Shown: positions 33,924-41,540, numbered from the stretch's first letter. The stretch: 48,495 nucleotides of DNA from Achromobacter ruhlandii (GCF_902859695.1 NZ_CADIJL010000044.1:1-48495); one strand, 5' to 3'. Notes: generated by a model not told the origin, from the sequence alone. Translations and numbers: made by a program.

Positions 33924-34838
33924 TCAGCGCGCGTAGACCAGGGTGGCGTAGCCCGCCACGACACGCAGCCGGATCGGGAAGGTTTCCGCCAGGCCACGCA
34001 GGGCCTCCTGCGGATCCGCCGTGTGGAAGGCGGCCGTGACCGGCAGCGCGCCCACGCCGGCATCCATCAGGAAGATGGGGCCGCGCTGGTAGCGTTGCAG
34101 CTCGGCCAGCACGGTGGCCAGCGGCACATCGTTGAACACCAGGCGATCCTGGCGCCAGGCCAGCGCGGCCGCCTGATCGAAGCGCGCGGGCGCGGCGCCG
34201 CCCGAGACGCCGTACCGCATCTGCCAGCCGGCTTCGAGCGTCACGGGGGGCGCGTCGGGACGCGGCCGCACCGCGACCGCATGCTCGGTGACCGACACGG
34301 TGACGATGTCGTCCAGCAGCTTGACGTCGAATTGCGTGCCGAGCGCAGTGCTGATCCCCTGGCCGGCCCGCACGGAAAAGCGCCGTGTGGCGTCGGCGGC
34401 GACCTGGAAGTAAGCCTGGCCGCGATGCAGGGTCAATTGGCGTTGGCGGCTGTCGAAGCGGACCGACAACGCGGTGTCGCTGCCCAGTTCGAGCGCGCTG
34501 CCGTCGGCCAGGACGATGCGGCGCCGTTCGCCGATGCCGGTGCGATAGTCGGCCAGCAGGTGCAGGCGCGACAATGCATACAGCGCGGGAACCGTCACGG
34601 CCGCCGCGAGCACGCCCAGCATGGCGCGGCGACGATGCATGCAGTCAACGACGGGGCGGACCGCGTCGAAGCGGTTCCACAGCGCCTGCGCCCGCGCATA
34701 GGCGGCGGGGTGGGCCGGGTCGGTCTCCAGCCAGCCGGCGAAGGCGCGGCGATCCTGTTCGGTGACGTCCTCGTCGTGCAGCCGCGCGAGCCATTCCAGC
34801 GCGGCCAGGTAGATCGGGTCCGGGGCGGGGGCGGCCAT
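33924..34838 (-). CDS. FecR-family anti-sigma factor/sigma regulator
   Basis: 304-residue single-pass inner-membrane protein. The N-terminal cytoplasmic DUF4880-type segment has ALEWLARLHDEDVTEQDRRAFAGWLETDPAHPAAYARAQALW. One membrane helix lies at about 73-92 (MLGVLAAAVTVPALYALSRL). The periplasmic FecR domain has GERRRIVLADGSALELGSDTALSVRF and FSVRAGQGISTALGTQFDV, and the tail resembles an STN-like fold (NDVPLATVLAELQRYQRGPIFL). It passes the receptor signal to the sigma factor encoded 3 bases upstream. Lacks an obvious reason to be inactive. Confidence 0.94.
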   Translation of the reverse strand: MAAPAPDPIYLAALEWLARLHDEDVTEQDRRAFAGWLETDPAHPAAYARAQALWNRFDAVRPVVDCMHRRRAMLGVLAAAVTVPALYALSRLHLLADYRTGIGERRRIVLADGSALELGSDTALSVRFDSRQRQLTLHRGQAYFQVAADATRRFSVRAGQGISTALGTQFDVKLLDDIVTVSVTEHAVAVRPRPDAPPVTLEAGWQMRYGVSGGAAPARFDQAAALAWRQDRLVFNDVPLATVLAELQRYQRGPIFLMDAGVGALPVTAAFHTADPQEALRGLAETFPIRLRVVAGYATLVYAR

Positions 34839-34841
34839 GGC

Positions 34842-35345
34842 TCAGGCGGGCTCCAGCGCGGCGTCCAGCTGCGCCATGGCGGCCACGACCTGCGAGATCA
34901 CGGTATTGCGGCTGGTGCCCATGCGTTCGGCGATCTCGTCATAGGACAGGCCTTCGATGCGCTTGAGCACGAAGGCCTGGCGGCGGCGTTCAGGCAGCGC
35001 CGCGATGGCCTCCAGCAGGCGTTGCAGCTCGCGCCGGTACATCACGATCATTTCCGGCGTGGGGCGGGAGTCGGGGAGGTGGTCCAGTTCCAGGCCGGTC
35101 AACTCCACCTCGGCGCGGCGGCGCGCATCGCGCAGGTGGTTGAGGGCCAGGTTGTGGGCCGCCCGGGTGATGTAGCCGGCATTGACCTGGGCGCGCTGGG
35201 CGCCCATGCGCAGCAAATTGGTGAAGGCCTGCTGCACGACGTCCTCGGCCGCGCCCTGGCTGCCGACGATACGGCGCACGATGGCGCGCAGGCGCCGCAC
35301 TTCGGCTTGGTAGAGGGCGGAGATGTCGCCAACAGGCACGTTCAT
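34842..35345 (-). CDS. FecI-like ECF sigma factor
   Basis: 167-residue iron-starvation ECF sigma factor. Sigma region 2 spans ISALYQAEVRRLRAIVRRIV to ITRAAHNLALNHLRDARRR; region 4 spans LLEAIAALPERRRQAFVLKRIEGLSYDEIAERMGTSRNTVISQVVAAM. The start is placed at ATG 35345 (MNVPVGDISALYQ). A TTG-initiated frame begins at 35399, but that codon would sit only a few bases from the predicted transcription start, so the shorter form is preferred. Fur control is likely (box at 35394-35408). Spacing to fecR is 3 bases. Confidence 0.92.
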   Translation of the reverse strand: MNVPVGDISALYQAEVRRLRAIVRRIVGSQGAAEDVVQQAFTNLLRMGAQRAQVNAGYITRAAHNLALNHLRDARRRAEVELTGLELDHLPDSRPTPEMIVMYRRELQRLLEAIAALPERRRQAFVLKRIEGLSYDEIAERMGTSRNTVISQVVAAMAQLDAALEPA

Positions 35346-35381
35346 GGCAGGCCGGCGGGCGAGAAAGCCCGCGTGAGAACA

Positions 35382-35414
35382 GTCAAATACGATTGACAAC
35401 CGTTCTCAATTATA
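35382..35414 (-). promoter_or_regulatory. Fur-box-like palindrome abutting a perfect -10 for the FecI-like gene
   Basis: On the minus strand TATAAT (35414-35409) is immediately followed by TGAGAACGGTTGTCA (35408-35394), a 7-1-7 inverted repeat with 6 of 7 pairs. It fits the Fur pattern TGATAAT-n-ATTATCA in its outer and central A/T positions. An overlapping second symmetric element, GTCAAATACGATTGAC (35382-35397, plus reading), extends it. Bound Fur-Fe would cover the -10 and start site. No convincing -35 is seen. Confidence 0.65.
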
Positions 35415-35470
35415 GCGGGCTTGCCATCCGTGCCGCGCAGCGTCCCTGGCAAGGACGCGGGCCATGTCCT

Positions 35471-36313
35471 TCAGGCCGCCTTGGCCTCGCGCTCGATCAG
35501 TTCGCGCTTGCGCTCGATGCCCCAGCGGTAGCCGGCCAGCGAGCCGTCGGTGCGCACCACGCGGTGGCAGGGAATCGCCAGCGCGATGTTGTTGGTGGCG
35601 CAGGCCCGCGCCACCGCGCGCACCGAACGCGGCGAGCCGATGCGTTCGGCGATGTCGGTGTAGGTGACGGTGGCGCCCACCGGGATCTCGCGCAGCGCCT
35701 CCCAGACGCGGCGCTGGAAGGCGGTGCCGCGCACGTCCAGCGGCAGGTGCAGGCCCACCGAGGGGTTTTCGACGAAACCGACCACCGCCGCCATCCATTG
35801 CTCGAATTCGCGGTCGGCGCCGATCAGCCGGGCGGCCTTGAAGCGGTCCTGCAGGTTGCGCACCAGTTGTTCGGGGTCTTCGTGCAGCGCGATTTCGCAG
35901 ATGCCGGTGTCGCTGGCCGCCACCAGCAGGGCGCCCAGCGCGCACTGGCCCACGGCGAAGCGGATCTCGACGCCTTCGCCGTCCTTGCGGAAGGCGGTGG
36001 GCGTCATGCCCAGGATGGCCGGCGCGGCCTCGTAGAAGCGGCCGCTGGAGTTGAAGCCGGCGCCGTACATGGCGTCGGTGACGCTGGCGCCCTGGCGCAG
36101 CTGCTGGCGGGCGCGGTCGGCGCGCAGCGCGTTGGCGTAGGCCTTGGGCGTGATGCCGGTGGCCGCCTTGAAGATGCGGTGGAAATGGAAGCGGCTCATG
36201 CCGGCCTGTTCGGCCAGCGTGTTCAGGTCGGGCGGCTGCTCGGCCTCCAGCGCCCGGCAGGCGCGTTCGACGGCGGCGGCGTGCTGTTTGCTCAAGGGGG
36301 CGGCGTGGGTCAT
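35471..36313 (-). CDS. Ada-like AraC/O6-methylguanine-DNA methyltransferase
   Basis: 280-residue fusion of an AraC-type HTH region (about 12-108: LNTLAEQAGMSRFHFHRIFKAATGITPKAY, then TDAMYGAGFNSSGRFYEAAPAILGMTP) and a suicide alkyltransferase domain with the acceptor Cys249 in IPCHRVV and the DNA-binding helix RAVARACATN. It removes methyl groups from O6-methylguanine. Unlike E. coli Ada it has no N-terminal zinc-cysteine domain for phosphotriester sensing, so methylation-triggered activation of that classic kind is not expected. The start ATG 36313 has GGAGC upstream; an earlier Met at 36355 is less well supported. Confidence 0.9.
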   Translation of the reverse strand: MTHAAPLSKQHAAAVERACRALEAEQPPDLNTLAEQAGMSRFHFHRIFKAATGITPKAYANALRADRARQQLRQGASVTDAMYGAGFNSSGRFYEAAPAILGMTPTAFRKDGEGVEIRFAVGQCALGALLVAASDTGICEIALHEDPEQLVRNLQDRFKAARLIGADREFEQWMAAVVGFVENPSVGLHLPLDVRGTAFQRRVWEALREIPVGATVTYTDIAERIGSPRSVRAVARACATNNIALAIPCHRVVRTDGSLAGYRWGIERKRELIEREAKAA

Positions 36314-36424
36314 GTCGGGCTCCAGGGGCGCGCCGGTTTGCGCGCTTTCGACCATGTTCTCAAAGGCCTGCCCGCGCCGCACTCCGGTTGTTGCCGGGAG
36401 CGGCACGCGTCCCCGGTCCGGACC

Positions 36425-37162
36425 TCAGGCGGGCGCGTAGGCGTCCAGGAAGCGGCGCACCAGTTCGCCCGACACCGGGGTGGCGCGCACGTTGGCGGAC
36501 AGGCCGGGCACGTCGAGGTTCTCGGCGGCGTAGCGGCGGCCGAAGCGTTCGAGGTGGGCGCGCACGAAATCGGGGCCGAATTCGGGGTGGAACTGGGTCG
36601 AGAAGACGTTGCGGCCGATGCGGATCATCTGGTGCGGGTCCAGGTCGGAACGCGCCAGCACGGCGGCGCCGGGCGGCAACTGCAGCACGGTCTGCGCATG
36701 CAGCATCTGGGCCGGGAAGGTGGGCGGCAGGCCGGCCAGCAGTTTGTCGCCGGCGGCGGCGGGCAGCAGTTCGACCGTCTGGGTGCCGACCTCGCGGCCG
36801 GCGGGGTTGTAGCCCACCTTGCCGCCCAGGGCGTGCGCCAGGAGCTGGTGGCCGTAGCAGATGCCGAACATCGGCAGGCCGGCCGCAGCGGCCTCGCGCA
36901 GCCAGGCGGCGGTGGCTTCGCTCCAGGGCTCCAGGTCGGTGACCATGGCCGGCGACCCCGTGATCAGGGCGGCGCGGTACTGGTCCGGCGCGCGCGGCCG
37001 TTCGCCGGCGTGGACGGCAACCACTTCGAGGGCGTCGGGCGCCAGGCCGGAGGCCCGCGCCAACTGTTCGGCATAGCCGCCGAACTGGCTCTTGAGCGTA
37101 TCGTCCGGGTCGCCCGTGTGCAGGATGAGGACGGGACGGGCGGGGGAGATTGCAGCGGTCAT
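36425..37162 (-). CDS. Class I glutamine amidotransferase (GMP synthase-like)
   Basis: 245-residue stand-alone class I GATase domain. The triad is Cys102 in FGICYGHQ, His192 and Glu194 in FHPEFGP. ALITGSPAMVTD and GREVGTQTVELLP are typical of the GMP-synthase-like group that includes E. coli YfeJ, which acts as a protein without an attached synthetase domain. The acceptor substrate is unknown. ATG 37162 (MTAAISPARPVLILHTGDP) is preferred over a start at 37219, which would add an unrelated leader. It is upstream of the Ada-like gene on the same strand with a 111-base gap. Confidence 0.87.
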   Translation of the reverse strand: MTAAISPARPVLILHTGDPDDTLKSQFGGYAEQLARASGLAPDALEVVAVHAGERPRAPDQYRAALITGSPAMVTDLEPWSEATAAWLREAAAAGLPMFGICYGHQLLAHALGGKVGYNPAGREVGTQTVELLPAAAGDKLLAGLPPTFPAQMLHAQTVLQLPPGAAVLARSDLDPHQMIRIGRNVFSTQFHPEFGPDFVRAHLERFGRRYAAENLDVPGLSANVRATPVSGELVRRFLDAYAPA

Positions 37163-37318
37163 TGGGGGTGTATACGTGGTAAATGCCAGCGGCCGGGGAC
37201 GGCAGCCAGCGCACATCATAATCCAGGCGATTGTCCGAGGTGGGCGGGGGCGTCACCGCGGCGTCATGGAAATACGTACAATCCGCTGACCGACTCATCC
37301 TTTCAGGCAAACGTAACT

Positions 37319-37759
37319 ATGTGGATTTGGTTAGGGCTGGCCGCGCTGGCGCTCATCGGCGAGCTGGCGACAGGAACCTTCTACCTGCTATTGGTGGCGC
37401 TGGGACTGGCCGCGGGGGGCGTTGCCGCCTGGCTGCTGGCGGGCCTGGAATGGCAGCTGGTGGCGTGTGGCGTCGTGCTGCTGCTGGGCCTGCTGGTGCT
37501 GCGCAAGACGCGCGTCCTGAAAAAGCGCGAGGTCGACGCCTCGCGCAACGCCGACGTCAACCTGGACATCGGCCAGACTGTCAAGGTGGAAGCCTGGAGC
37601 CAGGACGGCACCGCGCGCGTCTGGTACCGCGGTGCGCACTGGCAGGCGGAACTGGCCGAGGGGCAGCCGGCCCACGGCGGCGAACACATCATCACCGAAA
37701 TGCGCGGCACGCGCCTGGTCCTGACTCCGAAGGGGGACGCGACCGGCGCCACGCGCTAG
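37319..37759 (+). CDS. nfeD: NfeD-like membrane protein
   Basis: 146-residue protein of the short NfeD type: two or three N-terminal membrane helices (MWIWLGLAALALIGELATGTFYLLLVALGLAAGGVAAWLLAGLEWQLVACGVVLLLGLLVLR region, residues 1-61) and a C-terminal OB-fold domain (LDIGQTVKVEAW, GTARVWYRGAHWQAEL). NfeD proteins pair with SPFH/stomatin proteins, and here the SPFH gene follows at 37910. The long serine-protease domain of NfeD1b-type proteins is absent. A very long same-frame ORF begins at 35393, but its upstream part is antisense to two real genes. Confidence 0.9.
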   Translation: MWIWLGLAALALIGELATGTFYLLLVALGLAAGGVAAWLLAGLEWQLVACGVVLLLGLLVLRKTRVLKKREVDASRNADVNLDIGQTVKVEAWSQDGTARVWYRGAHWQAELAEGQPAHGGEHIITEMRGTRLVLTPKGDATGATR

Positions 37760-37909
37760 GGCGTGGCGGCGTGGAAGGCTCCTTGCCTTTGCGCGCCGGC
37801 CCGTTCCAAGGCAGGACCCGGACCCGCGCAGACGGGCCGGCCGCAGCAGGCGCCCTGGCTATCGCGGACAGGCGCGTCACCGCATTCACCCCAGAAGAGG
37901 CACTACACC

Positions 37910-38836
37910 ATGATGGACACTTCCACTATCGTCCTGCTTGTTATCGTCGCACTGGCGATCCTGATCGTCATCAAGGCGATCGCCATCGTCCCCCAGCAGC
38001 ACGCCTGGGTGGTCGAGCGGCTGGGCAAGTTCGACCGCGTACTGTCGCCGGGCGCCGGCTTCGTGATCCCGTTCATCGAGCGCGTGTCGTACAAGCATTC
38101 GCTCAAGGAAATCCCGCTGGACGTGCCGAGCCAGGTCTGCATCACGCGCGACAACACCCAACTGCAGGTGGACGGCGTGCTGTACTTCCAGGTGACCGAC
38201 CCGATGCGCGCGTCGTACGGTTCGTCCAATTACATCTCGGCCATCACGCAGCTGGCGCAGACCACGCTGCGCTCGGTGATCGGCAAGATGGAACTGGACC
38301 GCACCTTCGAGGAACGCGACGCCATCAACAGCACCATCGTGTCGTCGCTGGACGAGGCGGCGCTGAACTGGGGCGTGAAGGTGCTGCGCTATGAGATCAA
38401 GGACCTGACCCCGCCCAACGAGATCCTGCGCTCGATGCAGGCGCAGATCACCGCCGAGCGCGAGAAGCGCGCGCTGATCGCGGCCTCGGAAGGCCGCCGC
38501 CAGGAGCAGATCAACATCGCCACCGGCGAACGCGAAGCGGCCATCGCCCGTTCGGAAGGCGAGAAGCAGGCCCAGATCAACCAGGCGCAGGGCGAGGCCG
38601 CGGCGGTGCTGGCGATCGCCGAAGCCACCGCCAAGGCCATCACGCAGGTGGCCGACGCCGTGCGCCAGCCCGGCGGCATGGAAGCGGTCAACCTGAAGGT
38701 GGCCGAGCGCTATGTCGAGGCCTTCGGCAACGTGGCCAAGGAAGGCAACACGCTGATCCTGCCGGCCAACCTGGCGGACGTGGGCGGCATGATCGCCTCG
38801 GCCATGACCATCGTCAAATCCACCCGCAACAGCTGA
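37910..38836 (+). CDS. SPFH/band 7 (stomatin-like, QmcA-type) protein
   Basis: 308-residue membrane-anchored scaffold protein. One N-terminal helix (TIVLLVIVALAILIVIKAIAI), then the SPFH domain (VPQQHAWVVERLGKFDRVLSPGAGFVIPFIERV, QVDGVLYFQVTDPMRASYG). The long Ala/Glu-rich coiled coil (QAQITAEREKRALIAASEGRRQEQ to AEATAKAI) carries oligomerisation. Such proteins form membrane microdomains and influence FtsH-type proteolysis. ATG 37910 follows GAAGAGG; a frame extension to 37763 contains no expected features. Cotranscription with nfeD (150-base gap) is likely. Confidence 0.93.
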   Translation: MMDTSTIVLLVIVALAILIVIKAIAIVPQQHAWVVERLGKFDRVLSPGAGFVIPFIERVSYKHSLKEIPLDVPSQVCITRDNTQLQVDGVLYFQVTDPMRASYGSSNYISAITQLAQTTLRSVIGKMELDRTFEERDAINSTIVSSLDEAALNWGVKVLRYEIKDLTPPNEILRSMQAQITAEREKRALIAASEGRRQEQINIATGEREAAIARSEGEKQAQINQAQGEAAAVLAIAEATAKAITQVADAVRQPGGMEAVNLKVAERYVEAFGNVAKEGNTLILPANLADVGGMIASAMTIVKSTRNS

Positions 38837-38862
38837 ACCGCGCGCCGCCTGGCGCATTGCCC

Positions 38863-40053
38863 ATGATCGCTCCCGTCCATTTGCTGTCGATCGCAGTACT
38901 GACGGGAGTGCTATCGCTGTGTGTGCTGGGGTCCCTGGCGCGCAGCGGCATGGCCGGGATCCGCGAAACCATACGCGCCAACCTGCTCACGCTGTTGGCG
39001 TTTTTTCTGTTCGGGCTGCAGGCCACCGAGGCGCCGCGCTGGCTGTCGATCGTGCTGCCCAATGTGCTGATCGGGCTGGCGCTGTGCGCCTACTACACCG
39101 GTATCCGGCGCCTGCTGGGGCAGCGGGTGCCGCGCCACCTGATGGGGCTGGCCTGCGGCGCGGCCTGGCTGGTGCTGGCGGGATATACCTACCTGGACAA
39201 CCAGGTGGCGCCCCGCATCGTGGCCATGTCGACGCTGCAGATGGGCTTCATGTTCGCGGTGGCGGCGGCGGTGTGGCGGGGACTGCCCGCCAACCGTTCG
39301 CGCTACAGCTATTACTTCGTCTGGTCGGTGGCGATGATATCCGGCCTGACCTGCGCGCTGCGGTCGGTGCTGTTCGCGTCCGGCGTGGCCCGGGCCGATT
39401 TCCTGCTGCAACCGACCAACTGGAACATTGTGTTCATGACGCTGGGCGTGCTGGCGATGCCCTGCCTGACGCTGGGCACGATCATGATCATCCACGACCG
39501 CATGCTGGCCGATCGCGAGCACGAGGCCAGCACCGATTTCCTGACAGGGTTGATGTCGCGCAAGGCATGGTGGCTGCAGGCGGAGCGCTTTTGCGCCCAG
39601 GCGCTGCGCACGCGGCGGCCATTGTCCCTGATGCTGCTGGATATCGACCACTTCAAGCGGATCAACGATACGCACGGCCATGCCGCCGGCGACGCGGTGC
39701 TGCGCCATTTCGGCCTGCTGGCCACGGCCACGTTGCGAACCGGCGACCATGTCGGCCGGGTGGGGGGCGAGGAATTCAGCGTGCTGTTCGCCGATTTGCG
39801 CAGCGACGCCGTGATGGACGTGGCGCAGCGCTTGCTCGACTCGGTGCAGCGCACGCCCTGCGCCCATGGCGGCAGCGTGATTGCCTATACGTTCAGCGCC
39901 GGGGTGGCGGAGTGGCTGCCGGGCGAGAACCTGCAGGCCTTTTTTGAGCGCGCCGACCGCATGCTGTACGCGGCCAAGCAGGGCGGCCGCAACCGGGTGC
40001 TGGGGCCGGGCATGCAGCCGGCCGAGCGCGTGCCGCTGCCGGCGGCCGCCTGA
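38863..40053 (+). CDS. Membrane-bound diguanylate cyclase (GGDEF)
   Basis: 396-residue protein. The N-terminal half has about six or seven membrane helices (from MIAPVHLLSIAVLTGVLSLCVLG on) of an uncharacterised sensor type. The C-terminal GGDEF domain starts near ASTDFLTGLMSRKAW; the active-site motif is GGEEF at 301-305. An inhibitory-site RxxD (RTGD) lies five residues upstream of it, so catalytic activity with product inhibition is predicted. LDIDHFKRINDTHGHAAGD supplies the metal and nucleotide positions. It starts 26 bases after the SPFH gene; its stop and the convergent smpB stop are one base apart. Confidence 0.92.
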   Translation: MIAPVHLLSIAVLTGVLSLCVLGSLARSGMAGIRETIRANLLTLLAFFLFGLQATEAPRWLSIVLPNVLIGLALCAYYTGIRRLLGQRVPRHLMGLACGAAWLVLAGYTYLDNQVAPRIVAMSTLQMGFMFAVAAAVWRGLPANRSRYSYYFVWSVAMISGLTCALRSVLFASGVARADFLLQPTNWNIVFMTLGVLAMPCLTLGTIMIIHDRMLADREHEASTDFLTGLMSRKAWWLQAERFCAQALRTRRPLSLMLLDIDHFKRINDTHGHAAGDAVLRHFGLLATATLRTGDHVGRVGGEEFSVLFADLRSDAVMDVAQRLLDSVQRTPCAHGGSVIAYTFSAGVAEWLPGENLQAFFERADRMLYAAKQGGRNRVLGPGMQPAERVPLPAAA

Positions 40054-40054
40054 T

Positions 40055-40522
40055 TCAACTGTCTTTGCGCGACGCCCGCGTGTCGTGCTTCATGATGCGC
40101 TCTTTTTCGCGCTGCCAGTCTTTCTCGCGCGCGGTGTCGCGCTTGTCGAAGAGTTTCTTGCCGCGGCCCAGCGCGAAGTCGAGCTTGATGCGGCCGTTCT
40201 TGTAGTGCAGGTTGAGCGGCACCAGCGTATAGCCGCGCTGTTCGACCTTGCCGATCAGCTTGCTGATCTCCTCGGCCTTGAGCAGCAGCTTGCGCGTGCG
40301 CATGGCGTCGGGGTGAATGTGGGTGGAGGCCGTCGGCAGGGGGCTGACGTGCATGCCGAGCAGGAACAGCTCGCCGTCGCGCACGATGACGTAGCTTTCC
40401 TTGAGCTGCACGCGGCCATCGCGGATCGCCTTGACTTCCCAGCCCTGGAGGACCAGGCCGGCCTCGTAGCGGTCCTCGATGAAATAATCGTGCGTGGCCT
40501 TGCGATTGTCGATAATGCTCAT
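40055..40522 (-). CDS. smpB: SsrA-binding protein SmpB
   Basis: Binds tmRNA and brings it to stalled ribosomes. 155 residues, close to the family's ~160. Recognisable blocks are MSIIDNRKATHDYFIEDRYEAGLVLQGWEVKAIRDG, QLKESYVIVRDGELFLLGMHVSP, and the basic C-terminal tail GRGKKLFDKRDTAREKDWQREKERIMK that enters the mRNA channel. The ATG at 40522 matches family starts; the upstream in-frame ORF runs through the intergenic region and antisense to ratA. The tmRNA gene ssrA is not in this window. Divergent from ratA. Confidence 0.97.
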   Translation of the reverse strand: MSIIDNRKATHDYFIEDRYEAGLVLQGWEVKAIRDGRVQLKESYVIVRDGELFLLGMHVSPLPTASTHIHPDAMRTRKLLLKAEEISKLIGKVEQRGYTLVPLNLHYKNGRIKLDFALGRGKKLFDKRDTAREKDWQREKERIMKHDTRASRKDS

Positions 40523-40707
40523 CTTGTGGGGGCCAAAATGCCCATCTGTTCTCTGATCCGTTCCGGGGCCGCCGTTCCCGGACCGGCATGCGGATCCGTT
40601 CCGTGGCGGGATCTGTTCTTGGGTTTGCTCTGCGGCAGGCGATGGGCGGGCAGTCCGGGGGGCGTTCGCCCGGATACCCGGCTGCCGCGGACCCGCCGCG
40701 GCCATGT

Positions 40708-40739
40708 TTGCGCCCCGGGTGGCGCGGTGCCGGTAAAAT
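40708..40739 (+). promoter_or_regulatory. Candidate ratA promoter
   Basis: TTGCGC (40708-40713) and TAAAAT (40734-40739) are 20 bases apart, 30 bases before the ratA ATG. The arrangement is the same as upstream of rpsB. No clear promoter for smpB can be read on the other strand. Confidence 0.4.
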
Positions 40740-40768
40740 CCTATCATTCTAGCCATTTGCGATAGTCG

Positions 40769-41203
40769 ATGCACAAAGTACAGCGATCCGTCCTGGTGCC
40801 CTACAGCGCCGCCCAGATGTTCGACCTGGTGGCCGACGTGGAGAAGTACCCCGAATTCATGCCGTGGTGCGGCGGCGCGGAGGTCCAGAGCCGCGACGAG
40901 CACGGCATGCAGGCTTCCATCCTGATCAGTTTCGCGGGCATGAAGCAGCGCTTCACCACGCGCAACCGGCATGTCTATCCCGACCGCATCGACCTGGAAC
41001 TGGTCGATGGTCCGTTCTCCAGCCTGGTGGGGCACTGGGAGTTCCAGCCGTTGGCCGAGGACGCCTGCAAGGTGCTGTTCACCATGGAATACGCGTTTTC
41101 CAACCGGGCGCTGGAAATGGTGGTGGGGCCGGTGTTCAACCGCATCGCCACCAGCTTCATCGATTCCTTCACCAAGCGCGCGCAGGCCAAGTATGGGGAA
41201 TGA
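40769..41203 (+). CDS. ratA: RatA-like START-domain protein (polyketide cyclase/Coq10 family)
   Basis: 144-residue START/SRPBCC-fold protein. The N-terminal VQRSVLVPYSAAQMFDLVADVEKYPEFMPWCGGAEV and central FTTRNRHVYPDRIDLELVDGPFSSLVGHWEF are diagnostic of the RatA/Coq10 group. In E. coli RatA was described as blocking 70S formation, while homologues elsewhere act as coenzyme Q-binding proteins. I would not take the toxin label as proved here. The next gene starts 11 bases inside this one. Position beside smpB is conserved in many proteobacteria. Confidence 0.9.
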   Translation: MHKVQRSVLVPYSAAQMFDLVADVEKYPEFMPWCGGAEVQSRDEHGMQASILISFAGMKQRFTTRNRHVYPDRIDLELVDGPFSSLVGHWEFQPLAEDACKVLFTMEYAFSNRALEMVVGPVFNRIATSFIDSFTKRAQAKYGE

Positions 41204-41540
41204 GGCGCCCGCGGACGGGCGGATCGCCGTGTCGGTCTGCTATGCCTTGTCGGCCCAGGTCTGGTTGCGCGAGCTGCGGCTGCCGGCGGGCGCGACCGTG
41301 GCCGACGCCCTGCACGCCAGCGGCTTTGCCCAGGCTTTCCCGGTGGTCCAGCCCTGGGAGCGGGGCGTGGGCGTGTTCGGACGCGCGGTCGAGGCGGATA
41401 CGCCGCTGCGCGATGGCGATCGCGTCGAGATCTACCGGGGCCTGAGTTTCGATCCCAAGGAGTCGCGCCGCCGCCGCGCCGAGCATCGGCGCGCCAAGAC
41501 CGCGCGCAACGGGCGGGTGCGCCCGGCCGGGCTGCTCTAG
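41193..41540 (+). CDS. ratB: RatB/RnfH family (UPF0125) protein
   Basis: 115-residue small ubiquitin-like-fold protein. IAVSVCYALSAQVWLRELRLPAGATVADAL is the conserved N-terminal block, followed by GVGVFGRAVEADTPLRDGDRVEIYRGLSFDPKESRRRRAEHR. Function is unknown; the RnfH name comes from linkage to rnf in some species and RatB from linkage to ratA. ATG 41193 lies inside ratA (11-base overlap) with GGCCAAG upstream, so expression depends on ratA translation. The C-terminal tail is Arg-rich. Confidence 0.88.
   Translation: MGNEAPADGRIAVSVCYALSAQVWLRELRLPAGATVADALHASGFAQAFPVVQPWERGVGVFGRAVEADTPLRDGDRVEIYRGLSFDPKESRRRRAEHRRAKTARNGRVRPAGLL

Noticed and set aside
31326..35345. Iron cassette as a recently acquired island
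   Set aside because: Composition and codon use look like the surroundings; no integrase, tRNA or flanking direct repeats are visible.
37254..37282. TACAAT at 37277-37282 as an nfeD promoter
   Set aside because: No acceptable -35 lies at 16-18 bases; kept out of the feature list.
35393..37318. Upstream part of a 788-codon plus-strand frame ending in nfeD
   Set aside because: It is antisense to the Ada-like and amidotransferase genes, both with intact active sites. Only the last 146 codons are the NfeD protein.
40769..41540. ratA-ratB as an accessory toxin-antitoxin island
   Set aside because: The flanking smpB link and core-gene composition point to a conserved housekeeping pair, so no mobile system is claimed.
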